From Sphingomonas_B tabacisoli (GTDB lineage: Bacteria > Pseudomonadota > Alphaproteobacteria > Sphingomonadales > Sphingomonadaceae), in the NCBI RefSeq assembly GCF_042678385.1, contig NZ_JBHUDY010000002.1, forward strand, positions 186,001-250,000: a stretch of 64,000 nt of DNA, read 5' to 3'. The position numbers and the translations under genes were made by a program. Below the pieces are notes generated by a model. That model had not been told where the DNA came from. It saw only the letters and a program-made list of their open reading frames with translations, and did not search any database. Below, in pieces: positions 10,677 to 18,696 of this stretch. How positions within the stretch are numbered: position 1 is the stretch's first letter; each line of letters starts with the position of its first letter.

Positions 10677-11645
10677 ATGGCAGAGGATCGGCCGCGCGTT
10701 CTCGTCACCGGCGGATCGTCGGGTATCGGCTTCGAGCTGGCCCGGCAGTTCGCCGAGGCCGGGCATGACGTGCTCATCGCGGCGCAGGATGTCGACAAGC
10801 TGGAGCAGGCCGCGGAGTTGATCCGCGAGCGTGCGCCTGAGGTAGAGATCGACACCGTCGCGGCCGACCTCGCCACCGAACAGGGCGTGTTCGAACTGCA
10901 CCGCGCGGCCGGCCGGATCGACATTCTCTGTGCGAACGCCGGCGTCGGCTCGGGCGGCGGCGACTTCACCGAGACCGATCTCCAGAAGGAACTGGAGCTC
11001 ATCGACCTCAATGTGCGCGGTCAGGTGCATCTCGCCAAGCTCGTCGTGAAGGACATGGCCGAGCGTGGCGAAGGGCGCATCCTGTTCACTTCCTCAATCG
11101 CCGGCATCATGCCCGGCCCGTTCGAGGCAGTGTACGCCGCCTCCAAGGCGTTCGTCCGCTCCTTCGGCGAAGGCCTGCGCAACGAGCTTGCGCCCAAGGG
11201 CATCGGGGTCACGGTGCTGATGCCGGGGCCTACCGAGACCGACTTCTTCCACCGCGCCGGGATGGACAACACGCCTGCCGGACAGATGGAAAAAGACGAC
11301 CCGGAACTCGTCGCCCGCCAGGCAATCGACGCGCTGATGGCCGACAAGCACGCGGTCATCGGCGGCGGCCTCAAGAACAAGCTGGAGACGAGCGCGATCA
11401 GGCTCTTCCCCGATCCGGTGAAGGCGCAGGCGCACCGCTCGCAGACCCAGCCGGTCGATTACGAAGGCGAAGGCAAGGGTGGCCTCGGCCCCGCCGCCAT
11501 CGGCGGCCTATTCTTCGTCGGCGCACTCGCCGCTGCCGGCACAGCCGTCTGGCTCCAGAACCGGCAGGAGGAAGCCGACGGGCGAGACCGCCGGCGCCCC
11601 GAGGCCAAGGCCGATTTCGAGGTCGCCGGCCAAAGCCAAAGCTGA
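10677..11645 (+). CDS. SDR-family oxidoreductase with C-terminal membrane segment
   Basis: A 322-residue classical short-chain dehydrogenase/reductase: TGGSSGIG cofactor motif (11-18), NAG motif in CANAGVGSGG, SS in FTSSIAG and catalytic YAASK (Y153, K157). The PGPTETDFF segment after the active site is typical. Unlike most SDRs it carries a tail after about residue 265 with one hydrophobic helix (about 272-295) followed by a charged end, suggesting attachment to the inner membrane. It lies 5 bp after the GT/UGM fusion and is probably in its operon, which hints at a role with surface or lipid-linked sugars, but the substrate is not known. Confidence 0.85.
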   Translation: MAEDRPRVLVTGGSSGIGFELARQFAEAGHDVLIAAQDVDKLEQAAELIRERAPEVEIDTVAADLATEQGVFELHRAAGRIDILCANAGVGSGGGDFTETDLQKELELIDLNVRGQVHLAKLVVKDMAERGEGRILFTSSIAGIMPGPFEAVYAASKAFVRSFGEGLRNELAPKGIGVTVLMPGPTETDFFHRAGMDNTPAGQMEKDDPELVARQAIDALMADKHAVIGGGLKNKLETSAIRLFPDPVKAQAHRSQTQPVDYEGEGKGGLGPAAIGGLFFVGALAAAGTAVWLQNRQEEADGRDRRRPEAKADFEVAGQSQS

Positions 11646-11707
11646 CCTGCGCTTCGACGCACTTTCGCGATAGCCCCCACCGCGTTGCAGCGAATCCGCT
11701 TCGACCA

Positions 11708-11741
11708 ATGCTGCGCCGCATCAGTCCTATGCTGCACCGCA
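11708..11741. repeat. tandem 13-bp repeat with 21-bp period upstream of a PEPxxWA-CTERM gene
   Basis: ATGCTGCGCCGCA at 11708-11720 recurs as ATGCTGCACCGCA at 11729-11741 with one mismatch. The 21-bp spacing is two helical turns, as expected for a regulator binding twice to the same DNA face. It lies about 150 bp upstream of the 11890 gene in a 244-bp gap without other coding signal. Confidence 0.4.
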
Positions 11742-11889
11742 CGCATAAATCCCAAAATGGTTCCGCATCCGAAAGAAAATAATTCCTTAAGATTCAATGA
11801 ACCGGAACCGCGAGCCGTGTGTTCGACGCGTCAGAGCGGGAAGCGGTTGCTTCATTGGGGTGCAACGATCCGCTCAGGGAGCAATGTGA

Positions 11890-12501
11890 ATGAAGAAATG
11901 GGTCTTGGCCGCGGCAGCGGCAGTAGCGTTTGCGGGGCCTGCGAGCGCAGCGGTGATCACTCTCCAGTCGATCACCACGAATGGTCCGGGCAATTTCACC
12001 TTCAATTATCAGGGCACGCTGGGTCCGGATGAGGGTCTGCGTTCGGGCGATCGTCTCGTGATCTTCGACTTCGCGGGCTACATCCCTGGTTCGATCTCGG
12101 CAGACGGCAACACCAACGTCGCCGTCTCGGTTGAAAACACCTCGACCAACGTGATCCTGACGCCGGGTCAGAACGACGATCCGAACATCCCGAACCTGGT
12201 GTTCACCTACACGGGTCCGGAATTCCGCAATACCGGCGGGCCTTTCACGGCGCTGGACTTTAACGGCTTGAGCGCTCGCTCGACGCTGGGCGGCACGAAG
12301 TTCGACGCGTTCTTCACGCTGACGACGAAGAACAACCCGCTGGCTGAACAGAATACCGCGGCCTATCAGGTCGGCACGGTTCGCGTTCCAGCCGCCGGCG
12401 CGGTTCCGGAACCGGCGACCTGGGCCATGATGCTGGGCGGCTTCGGCCTGCTCGGTGCGGCATCGCGGCGCCGCAACCGCGCGGTTCGCGTCACCGCCTA
12501 A
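11890..12501 (+). CDS. secreted PEPxxWA-CTERM sorting-domain protein
   Basis: A 203-residue exported protein. It has a Sec signal peptide MKKWVLAAAAAVAFAGPASA (cleavage about residue 20), a beta-rich, Thr/Asn-rich body without recognisable domain, and a tripartite C-terminal signal: PEPATWAMM, a hydrophobic helix GGFGLLGAA and a basic end SRRRNR. This is the sphingomonad variant of the PEP-CTERM signal, which is thought to be processed by an exosortase-type enzyme for surface display or secretion. AGGGAG at 11876-11881 is the ribosome binding site. The body function is unknown. The gene stands alone and ends at a strong terminator. Confidence 0.85.
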   Translation: MKKWVLAAAAAVAFAGPASAAVITLQSITTNGPGNFTFNYQGTLGPDEGLRSGDRLVIFDFAGYIPGSISADGNTNVAVSVENTSTNVILTPGQNDDPNIPNLVFTYTGPEFRNTGGPFTALDFNGLSARSTLGGTKFDAFFTLTTKNNPLAEQNTAAYQVGTVRVPAAGAVPEPATWAMMLGGFGLLGAASRRRNRAVRVTA

Positions 12502-12522
12502 GCCGTATCGGCAACAAAAACA

Positions 12523-12557
12523 GGCCCCGCCGGTGTAACGCTGGCGGGGCCTTTTTT
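12523..12557 (+). terminator. rho-independent terminator after the PEPxxWA-CTERM gene
   Basis: GGCCCCGCC (12523-12531) pairs with GGCGGGGCC (12543-12551) and is followed directly by six T residues. It starts 21 bp after the stop codon at 12501. Confidence 0.85.
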
Positions 12558-12628
12558 GTGTGTATCGTCAGCGCCGCCGATAGTCCTACGGGGTAGCCTC
12601 TTTGCTTCGCTCCGACTAATCGCATCCC

Positions 12629-13495
12629 ATGTCCCGCATCGCATTCATCGGCATCGGCGTGATGGGCGGCCCGATGGCTCGTCACTTGGCCGCCAAGGGC
12701 CACGACCTCACCATCTATAATCGCTCGCCGGCCAAGGCCGAGCGCTGGGTCGCCGAGCACGGCGGGCGCATGGCCGCCAGCCCGGTCGAGGCGGCCGAAG
12801 GGCAGGAAGTCGTCATCACTTGTGTCGGCAATGACGACGATCTGGCGGAGGTGACGCTCGGCCGCGAAGGCGCCTTCCGTTCGATGGCCCCGGGCGCGAT
12901 CTATATCGACCACACCACCGTCTCGGCAAAGATCGCGCGCCAGCTCGCGGTCGAGGGCAAGTCGAAGGAAATCCTGTGCGTCGATGCGCCGGTTTCGGGC
13001 GGCCAGGCGGGCGCCGAGAACGGCACGCTGTCGATCATGTGCGGCGGTCGCGACAAGGCGGTGCAGGCGGCCTGGCCCTATATGGAGGCCTATGCCGGCC
13101 GCATCACGCATATCGGCCCGCCGGGCGCCGGCCAAACGACCAAGATGTGCAACCAGATCTGCATCGCCGGCGCGCTGCAGGGCGTCGCGGAATCGCTCCG
13201 CTTCGCCCAGCATGCCGATCTCGCCATAGACAAGGTGTTCGAGGCGATCTCGGGCGGCGCCGCGGCAAGCTGGCAGATGCTCCATCGCTGGAAGACGATG
13301 GCGGACGACGAATTCGATTTCGGCTTCGCGATCGACTGGATGCGCAAGGATCTTGGCCTCGCCATCGACGAAGCCCGCACCAACGGCGCCACTCTCCCGG
13401 TCGCGAGCCTCGTCGATCAATTCTATGCCGACTGTCAGGCGATGGGCGCCGGCCGCCAGGACACCAGCGCCCTGATCCGAAGACTGCCCAAATAG
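12629..13495 (+). CDS. NAD(P)-dependent beta-hydroxyacid dehydrogenase (3-hydroxyisobutyrate dehydrogenase family)
   Basis: A 288-residue member of the 3-hydroxyisobutyrate/tartronate-semialdehyde/6-phosphogluconate dehydrogenase superfamily. The N-terminal Rossmann motif is FIGIGVMGGPMARHL (G8-x-G10-x-M12-G13), the substrate-binding signature is DAPVSGGQAGAENG, and the catalytic lysine is K172 in TTKMCNQ. An acidic or Asn/Arg pattern after the second strand (YNRSPAKAERW) suggests NADP preference, as Asn-Arg-Ser follows the strand where NAD enzymes have Asp. Valine catabolism genes are not adjacent, so the exact substrate cannot be set. Confidence 0.9.
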   Translation: MSRIAFIGIGVMGGPMARHLAAKGHDLTIYNRSPAKAERWVAEHGGRMAASPVEAAEGQEVVITCVGNDDDLAEVTLGREGAFRSMAPGAIYIDHTTVSAKIARQLAVEGKSKEILCVDAPVSGGQAGAENGTLSIMCGGRDKAVQAAWPYMEAYAGRITHIGPPGAGQTTKMCNQICIAGALQGVAESLRFAQHADLAIDKVFEAISGGAAASWQMLHRWKTMADDEFDFGFAIDWMRKDLGLAIDEARTNGATLPVASLVDQFYADCQAMGAGRQDTSALIRRLPK

Positions 13496-13539
13496 CTGGG
13501 GGCTGTCCTACTCCGTGCTGTTGCGGCTATGCAGCCGGA

Positions 13540-15267
13540 ATGATCGCTCGTTCCTTTCCCGCCCGCATCGCCCTGGTTTCGCGCATAAAGGGGCGGGGCC
13601 GATCATTCTTTTCACCTACTCAATTTCCTCAACTTCTGCTCGGTGCGGCACTTCTCGCAGCCCCAGCGCATGCCGACTCCCTGATCGACAATGTCGACGG
13701 CCTGACGCTCACTAAATCGGGCAAGGTGGAGCGCTTCACCGGCATGGTGGTCGACAAGGATGGCCGCGTCGCAAAGCTCCTCCAGCGCGGCGACAAGCGG
13801 CCCGATCGCGGGCTCGATTTCCGCTACGACGGCAAGGGGCGCGTGCTGATGCCCGGCCTGATCGACGCGCACGGCCATGTCATGGAGCTGGGCTTCAAGG
13901 CGATGTCGCTGGACCTGACTGCGGCCAAGTCGCTCGACGAGGCCAAGGCGATGCTCGCCGCGTATGCCAAGGCCAATCCTGATCGGCCCTGGATCGTCGG
14001 TGCCGGCTGGAATCAGGAACAATGGGGTCTCGGCCGTTTTCCGACTGCCGCGGACATCGACGCCATCGTTCCGAACAAGCCGGTCTGGCTGGTCCGGGTC
14101 GACGGCCATGCCGGCTGGGCGAACAGCGTCGCAATGAAGGCGGCGGGCGTGTCTGCCGCGACCCCGTCCCCATCCGGCGGCCGCATCGAGAAAACCGCCA
14201 CTGGCCAGCCCGCGGGTGTGTTCGTCGATGCCGCTCGCCAGCTCATCGAAAAAGTCGTGCCCGCCCCGCAACCCCGCGAGCGCGACATCGCGCTGTCCAA
14301 GGCGCAGGCAATCCTTCTCGGCTACGGCATCACCGGCATCGCCGACATGGGCACCTCGGTCGAGGATTGGAACGTCTATCGCCGCGCGGGCGATGCGGGC
14401 GTGCTGAAGGTCCGCATCATTTCCTACGCGATGGGACTGGAGCCGGCGTTGGCCGTTGCCGGCGCAGGGCCGACGCCCTGGCTCTATGACGACCGGCTGC
14501 GGATGGTCGGCATCAAGCTCTACGCCGATGGCGCGCTCGGCTCGCGCGGCGCCTGGCTGAAGCAGCCCTATGCCGATGCGCCGAAGGAAAGCGGCCTCGG
14601 TTTCATGGACGACGCCAAAATCCGCAACTTGATGGTCCGCGCAGCGATGGACAAATTCCAGGTCGCCGTCCACGCGATCGGTGATCGCGCCAACGCGCAG
14701 GTGCTGAGCGCGATCGAGGAAGTCGCGCCGTCGTACAGGGACGACCGCCGCTGGCGGATCGAGCACGCCCAGATCGTCGATCCCGCCGACATCGCGCGCT
14801 TCGGTAAATTCGGCATCGTCGCCTCGATGCAGCCGACCCACCAGACGTCCGACCGGCTGATGGCGGAAGCACGGCTTGGGCCGAACCGCCTCGCCGGCGC
14901 CTATGCCTGGGAATCGATCCGCAAGACCGGCGCGCATCTCGCCTTCGGCTCCGACACGCCGGTCGAATCGCCCAACCCTTTCCCGGGCATGGCCGCCGCG
15001 ATCAGCCGCGAGGACGCGCAGGGCCAGCCTTTTGGCGGCTGGCAGCCGCAGGAGCGGGTGAGCCGCGAAGTCGCGCTGGCGGGCTTCACCACCGAGGCGG
15101 CCTATGCCGGGCAGGCGGAGGACCGCATCGGCATGCTCCAGCCGGGGCTGCGCGCCGATTTCGTGATCGTCGACACCGATCCGCTGGAAAGCGCGCCGGC
15201 GCAGCTTCGGGCGACCAAGGTGCTTGAAACCTGGATCGGAGGGCAGCGCGCCTATGTCGCGAAATAG
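13540..15267 (+). CDS. exported amidohydrolase (YtcJ/amidohydrolase-3 family)
   Basis: A metal-dependent hydrolase of 575 residues with the amidohydrolase-3 layout: HxH metal ligands H111 and H113 in GLIDAHGHVMELG, VGAGWNQEQW, AVHAIGDRAN, RIEHAQIV and FGSDTPVESPNPF. A signal-peptide-like stretch FPQLLLGAALLAAPAHADS suggests export to the periplasm. The chosen ATG gives about 28 odd residues before this stretch and has no clear ribosome binding site; no better in-frame start was found, so the N terminus is uncertain. The substrate is unknown for this family. The following lipoprotein gene overlaps its 3' end by 14 bp. Confidence 0.85.
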   Translation: MIARSFPARIALVSRIKGRGRSFFSPTQFPQLLLGAALLAAPAHADSLIDNVDGLTLTKSGKVERFTGMVVDKDGRVAKLLQRGDKRPDRGLDFRYDGKGRVLMPGLIDAHGHVMELGFKAMSLDLTAAKSLDEAKAMLAAYAKANPDRPWIVGAGWNQEQWGLGRFPTAADIDAIVPNKPVWLVRVDGHAGWANSVAMKAAGVSAATPSPSGGRIEKTATGQPAGVFVDAARQLIEKVVPAPQPRERDIALSKAQAILLGYGITGIADMGTSVEDWNVYRRAGDAGVLKVRIISYAMGLEPALAVAGAGPTPWLYDDRLRMVGIKLYADGALGSRGAWLKQPYADAPKESGLGFMDDAKIRNLMVRAAMDKFQVAVHAIGDRANAQVLSAIEEVAPSYRDDRRWRIEHAQIVDPADIARFGKFGIVASMQPTHQTSDRLMAEARLGPNRLAGAYAWESIRKTGAHLAFGSDTPVESPNPFPGMAAAISREDAQGQPFGGWQPQERVSREVALAGFTTEAAYAGQAEDRIGMLQPGLRADFVIVDTDPLESAPAQLRATKVLETWIGGQRAYVAK

Positions 15268-15844
15268 TCTCGTCCTCATAGCGCTGCTGCTCGCCGGCTG
15301 CGACAAGATGACCGTCGGCAACCGCACCGAACGGAGCGGCGAGCCACGCGTCGCCAGCGCGAACGTCACCGAGCAGAATGTGTCCGAAGCGCCGGAGGGC
15401 GAGGGCTCGCCAATGGCGTGGCGCGTCGTGAATGGCGCCGCTTTCTACGGCGCTGCGGACCAGCCCCCGGTTTTCGCGCTGCGCTGCGAACGCGGAAGCC
15501 AGTCGATCGTCTTTGAACGCGCGGGCGGTGGCACGGCGATGAACCTGTCCGCGGAGGGCGGCTCCGCCAGTCTCGGCACGCGCGACGCCGGCAATGGCCG
15601 GGTGCAGGCGCGGACCAGCATGAACGACGGCGTGCTCGATGCGATGGCGCGCCCGCAATCGCAGGTCATCGTCTCGGGCGGGGCGGAGGCGCTCACCGTT
15701 CCCGGCGGCGTCGCGATCCGCCGCGTTGTCGATTTCTGCCGCACGCCGCCCGAACCCCATCTCCCCGCGCCGGACGCGACCTCCGCACCTGCCAATGTCG
15801 CTGCGCCCGCCCCGGCGCCATCCGTCACGCCGCCGCCCGGCTGA
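15254..15844 (+). CDS. putative lipoprotein of unknown function
   Basis: A 196-residue protein starting MSRNSLVLIALLLAGC, with a lipobox ending at C16, so it is expected to be lipid-anchored in the envelope. The body contains WRVVNGAAFYGAA and ALRCERGSQSIVFER, a fold often seen in small envelope proteins that measure a single protein domain plus a Pro/Ala-rich tail (from about residue 165). No family name can be given. It overlaps the amidohydrolase gene by 14 bp and probably shares its mRNA. Confidence 0.7.
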   Translation: MSRNSLVLIALLLAGCDKMTVGNRTERSGEPRVASANVTEQNVSEAPEGEGSPMAWRVVNGAAFYGAADQPPVFALRCERGSQSIVFERAGGGTAMNLSAEGGSASLGTRDAGNGRVQARTSMNDGVLDAMARPQSQVIVSGGAEALTVPGGVAIRRVVDFCRTPPEPHLPAPDATSAPANVAAPAPAPSVTPPPG

Positions 15845-15861
15845 GGCGGCGGCCTCGTCAT

Positions 15862-15895
15862 TCGCGCCCGAATCTGTTAACCATTTCGGGCGCGA
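15862..15895. promoter_or_regulatory. perfect 11-bp inverted repeat upstream of the second PEPxxWA-CTERM gene
   Basis: TCGCGCCCGAA (15862-15872) and TTCGGGCGCGA (15885-15895) are perfect reverse complements around a 12-base loop that contains GTTAAC. There is no T-run, so it is a weak terminator candidate for the lipoprotein gene; an operator or leader hairpin for the gene at 15917 is equally possible. Confidence 0.4.
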
Positions 15896-15916
15896 CTCGC
15901 GCAGCATTCGGGGGGA

Positions 15917-16624
15917 ATGTCCATGCACGCTCAACTTCGCGGCCTGCTGCTCGCGGCAGCTCTGGCCTCGCCGTCCGTCGCTTTCGCCCAGACCGTCTAC
16001 GATCAGCCCGGAACCCAGGCCTGCAATCCAAGCTGCTGGACCTCGCACTATGCCGGCGCATCCGGCTTCCGCGCCTATGACAATTTCACGCTCGGCTCGA
16101 CCGCCCAGATCGGCCGAGTGACTTGGCAAGGCATCTATATCGACCAGTCGCAAACGATCACCCCGGGCGTGCCCAACACGATCAATTGGACGATCGGGTT
16201 CTTCGCCGACAGTTCGAACTTCCCGGGGACGGAGCTCTATACCATCACCTTGCCCGCGGCATCGGTGACGGCGACCAAGATCGGTTCCGGATCGTTCGGG
16301 GCCAGCCCGGTCGATCTCTACAGCTTCAGCGCCACGCTGCCGTCCACCTTCACGGCGGTTGCGGGCACGACCTACTGGTTCTCGCCGCTGTCGCTCGCCG
16401 CGAGCTTCACGCCCTTCTTCTCATGGAGCCCGGCAACGGCCACCGTGGACGGACTGACTGCCCAGACCGATACGAATGGCAACCACTTCAACCGCCCGAA
16501 CGATCGCGCCTTCAGCCTGGTGGCCGGCATTCCCGAGCCGGCGACATGGGCGATGATGGTCGGCGGCTTTGCGCTGGCCGGCGGTGCGATGCGCAGGCGG
16601 CGGCTGGTCGTCGCCTACGACTGA
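15917..16624 (+). CDS. secreted PEPxxWA-CTERM sorting-domain protein (second)
   Basis: A 235-residue exported protein with signal peptide MSMHAQLRGLLLAAALASPSVAFA and a body rich in Thr, Ser and aromatic residues (FRAYDNFTLGSTAQIGRVTW, TTYWFSPLSLA) that looks like a beta-sandwich. It ends with PEPATWAMM, a hydrophobic helix VGGFALAGGAM and RRRRL, the same signal as in the 11890 protein. Another in-frame ATG lies 6 bp downstream; the first is preceded by GGGGGA. Its last 10 bp overlap the convergent dsbD-like gene, so neither gene has room for a terminator. Function unknown; surface or secreted. Confidence 0.85.
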   Translation: MSMHAQLRGLLLAAALASPSVAFAQTVYDQPGTQACNPSCWTSHYAGASGFRAYDNFTLGSTAQIGRVTWQGIYIDQSQTITPGVPNTINWTIGFFADSSNFPGTELYTITLPAASVTATKIGSGSFGASPVDLYSFSATLPSTFTAVAGTTYWFSPLSLAASFTPFFSWSPATATVDGLTAQTDTNGNHFNRPNDRAFSLVAGIPEPATWAMMVGGFALAGGAMRRRRLVVAYD

Positions 16625-18648
16625 CGCGCGCGTTCGATCAGGGCGTCGGGGGTGAGCACCTGCGGCAGCACCTCGGGTTCCGCCACGCCCGGGCGGTAAT
16701 AGAGATAGAGCGGCACGCCTGATCGGCCGTGCGCCTCGATGAAGCGGCCGATCGCAGGGTCGCCATTGGTCCAGTCGCCAACCAGCACGGCGACCTTGTG
16801 CTTGGCAAAGGCGTCGGCGACCTCGGCCCGCTCGATCGCTGCCTTCTCGTTGACCTTGCAGGTCAGGCACCAGTCGGCGGTGAAATAGGCGAACACCGGG
16901 CGGCCCGAGTCCCGCGCCGTCTTCAGCGCCGCCTCGCTGAACGGCTGAGCCTTGAGCGGCCCGCCCGCTTCGGCCCGGCTGGCGACCGGGGCCGCGGTCA
17001 GGACCAGCCCGGCCGCAATCGCCGCCGCGGGCAGGGCAGGCAGGATCGGCCGGCCTCGGTTCTGGCGCACCCCGGCCCACCAAAGGGCGAGGCTCAGCAG
17101 CAGCGCCGCGCCGAGCCCCAGCACCATGCCGTCGACGCCGGCCTGCCGCCCCAGGATCCAGGCAAGCCCAAGCGCAGTCAGGAACATCGGCACCGAGAGA
17201 ATGCTCCGCATCGTCTCCATCCAAGGCCCCGGTTTCGGCAATCGCCGCCGGATCGCCGGCACGAAGCCCATCAGGAGAAAGGGCAAGGCAAGCCCAAGTC
17301 CCAGCCCGGCGAACACCGCCAGCGCCGCCGCCACCGGCAGCACCAGCGCCGCGCCGAGCGCCGCCGCCATGAAAGGGCCAGTGCACGGCGTCGCCACGAA
17401 CGCAGCTAGCGCGCCGGTCCAGAACGCCCCGCCGATACCGCCGCGCGCCGCCAGGGCCTCGCCGGCGCCGATCGTGCGCAGCTCGAACAGTCCGGCCAGG
17501 TTCAGCGCGATTGCTGTCACCAGCAGCAGCAACAGTCCGATGATCCGCGGGTCCTGCAACTGGAACGCCCATCCCACCGCCGCGCCGCCGGCCCGCAGCG
17601 CCAGCAGCACGCCGCCGAGCGCCAGACAGGTGACGATCACGCCCGCCGTATAGGCGAGCGCCTCGCGCCGCGCCTCGCGCTCGTCCACCGTTGCCCGCGC
17701 CAGCCCCAGCGCCTTGAGGCTCAGGATCGGGAACACGCACGGCATCACGTTCAGCAGCAGCCCGCCCAGCACGGCGCTGGCGAGAGCGATCAGCACAGTC
17801 CGCAGCCCCCAGCTCGCGGCGCTCGTCCTGCCGACCGGTTCGCCCGCCGCCGGTACCGGGCCGGGCACGGCGTCAATCGAGAGGCCGGTGTCGCCATTGA
17901 GGCGCAGCACGCCGGACAGCGCCTTGGGCGTCCCTCGCGCCGCGGTCTCGACGATCAGCGCGTCGCCGTTCCGCGTGACGCTTTGCGGCGCGGCATAGTC
18001 GACCGCGTTCTCGGAGGAGGGGAAGAAATACGGATCGGCAACCGCAACGTCCTGCGGCAGCGGCACCGCGATCCGCATCCGCCCTTGCCTGACCTCGAAG
18101 CGTGCCGATGCGCCCAACGGCCGCGGCAGCCTGGCGCGCCAGCCGTCGAACTGCGTGCGCGTCGCCGGCTCGATCCGCCCGTCGCCGACGGTCAGATCGA
18201 CCGCGATCGGACCCTGCTCGGGCACGCACACTTCCTCGGTGCAGGCGAGCCAGGTCGCATCGCCCTGGATCCGCAGCGGCGTTCCGGGCCGCGCGTCGTT
18301 CGGCACAGCCAGCGACGCGATCAGCGCATATTCGCGCTCATAGACATAGTTCATTAGCCCGGCGATCAGCAGCGTTCCCGGTACGGGGTAGCGAAGCGCA
18401 TCGACGCTCGCGCCTTCGGGCAAGCGCCACTTCACGTCCGCGGGCACGCCGGCATCGCCGGGATTCTGCCAATAACCGTGCCAGCCCTTGTCCGGCGTCA
18501 TCACTACCGCCAGCGCGACCGTCTGCCCGGACGCGGGCGCGGCGCTCTCCGCGATCAGGCGCGGATGGATGTGCTGGGCGCGCGCAGCCGTCGGCAGCAA
18601 CAGAGCAGCCAACAGCAGATGAGCCAAGAAAATGAGTTTCGCCCGCAT
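16615..18648 (-). CDS. dsbD: DsbD-like protein-disulfide reductase
   Basis: A 677-residue membrane thiol-transfer protein that moves electrons from cytoplasmic thioredoxin to the periplasm. It has a signal peptide (1-24, ending TAARA), an N-terminal periplasmic domain of about 260 residues with one Cys pair in WLACTEEVC, a multi-span transmembrane domain from about 285 with the redox cysteines in LNVMPCVFPILS and FVATPCTGPF, and a C-terminal thioredoxin domain with DWCLTCK (C594, C597). The frame stays open far upstream, but that region is antisense to the phosphatase gene; ATG 18648 with the signal peptide is preferred. It is divergent from the phosphatase gene (48 bp apart). Confidence 0.9.
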   Translation of the reverse strand: MRAKLIFLAHLLLAALLLPTAARAQHIHPRLIAESAAPASGQTVALAVVMTPDKGWHGYWQNPGDAGVPADVKWRLPEGASVDALRYPVPGTLLIAGLMNYVYEREYALIASLAVPNDARPGTPLRIQGDATWLACTEEVCVPEQGPIAVDLTVGDGRIEPATRTQFDGWRARLPRPLGASARFEVRQGRMRIAVPLPQDVAVADPYFFPSSENAVDYAAPQSVTRNGDALIVETAARGTPKALSGVLRLNGDTGLSIDAVPGPVPAAGEPVGRTSAASWGLRTVLIALASAVLGGLLLNVMPCVFPILSLKALGLARATVDEREARREALAYTAGVIVTCLALGGVLLALRAGGAAVGWAFQLQDPRIIGLLLLLVTAIALNLAGLFELRTIGAGEALAARGGIGGAFWTGALAAFVATPCTGPFMAAALGAALVLPVAAALAVFAGLGLGLALPFLLMGFVPAIRRRLPKPGPWMETMRSILSVPMFLTALGLAWILGRQAGVDGMVLGLGAALLLSLALWWAGVRQNRGRPILPALPAAAIAAGLVLTAAPVASRAEAGGPLKAQPFSEAALKTARDSGRPVFAYFTADWCLTCKVNEKAAIERAEVADAFAKHKVAVLVGDWTNGDPAIGRFIEAHGRSGVPLYLYYRPGVAEPEVLPQVLTPDALIERARQS

Positions 18649-18696
18649 CGCGCTTTCCCTATCGGTTCGCAGGCCCGAAACCCAAGGAGTTTCTGC

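Noticed and set aside
13515..13715. 66-codon frame overlapping the start of the amidohydrolase gene
   Set aside because: No ribosome binding site or recognisable sequence; it crosses the signal-peptide region of the real gene in another frame.
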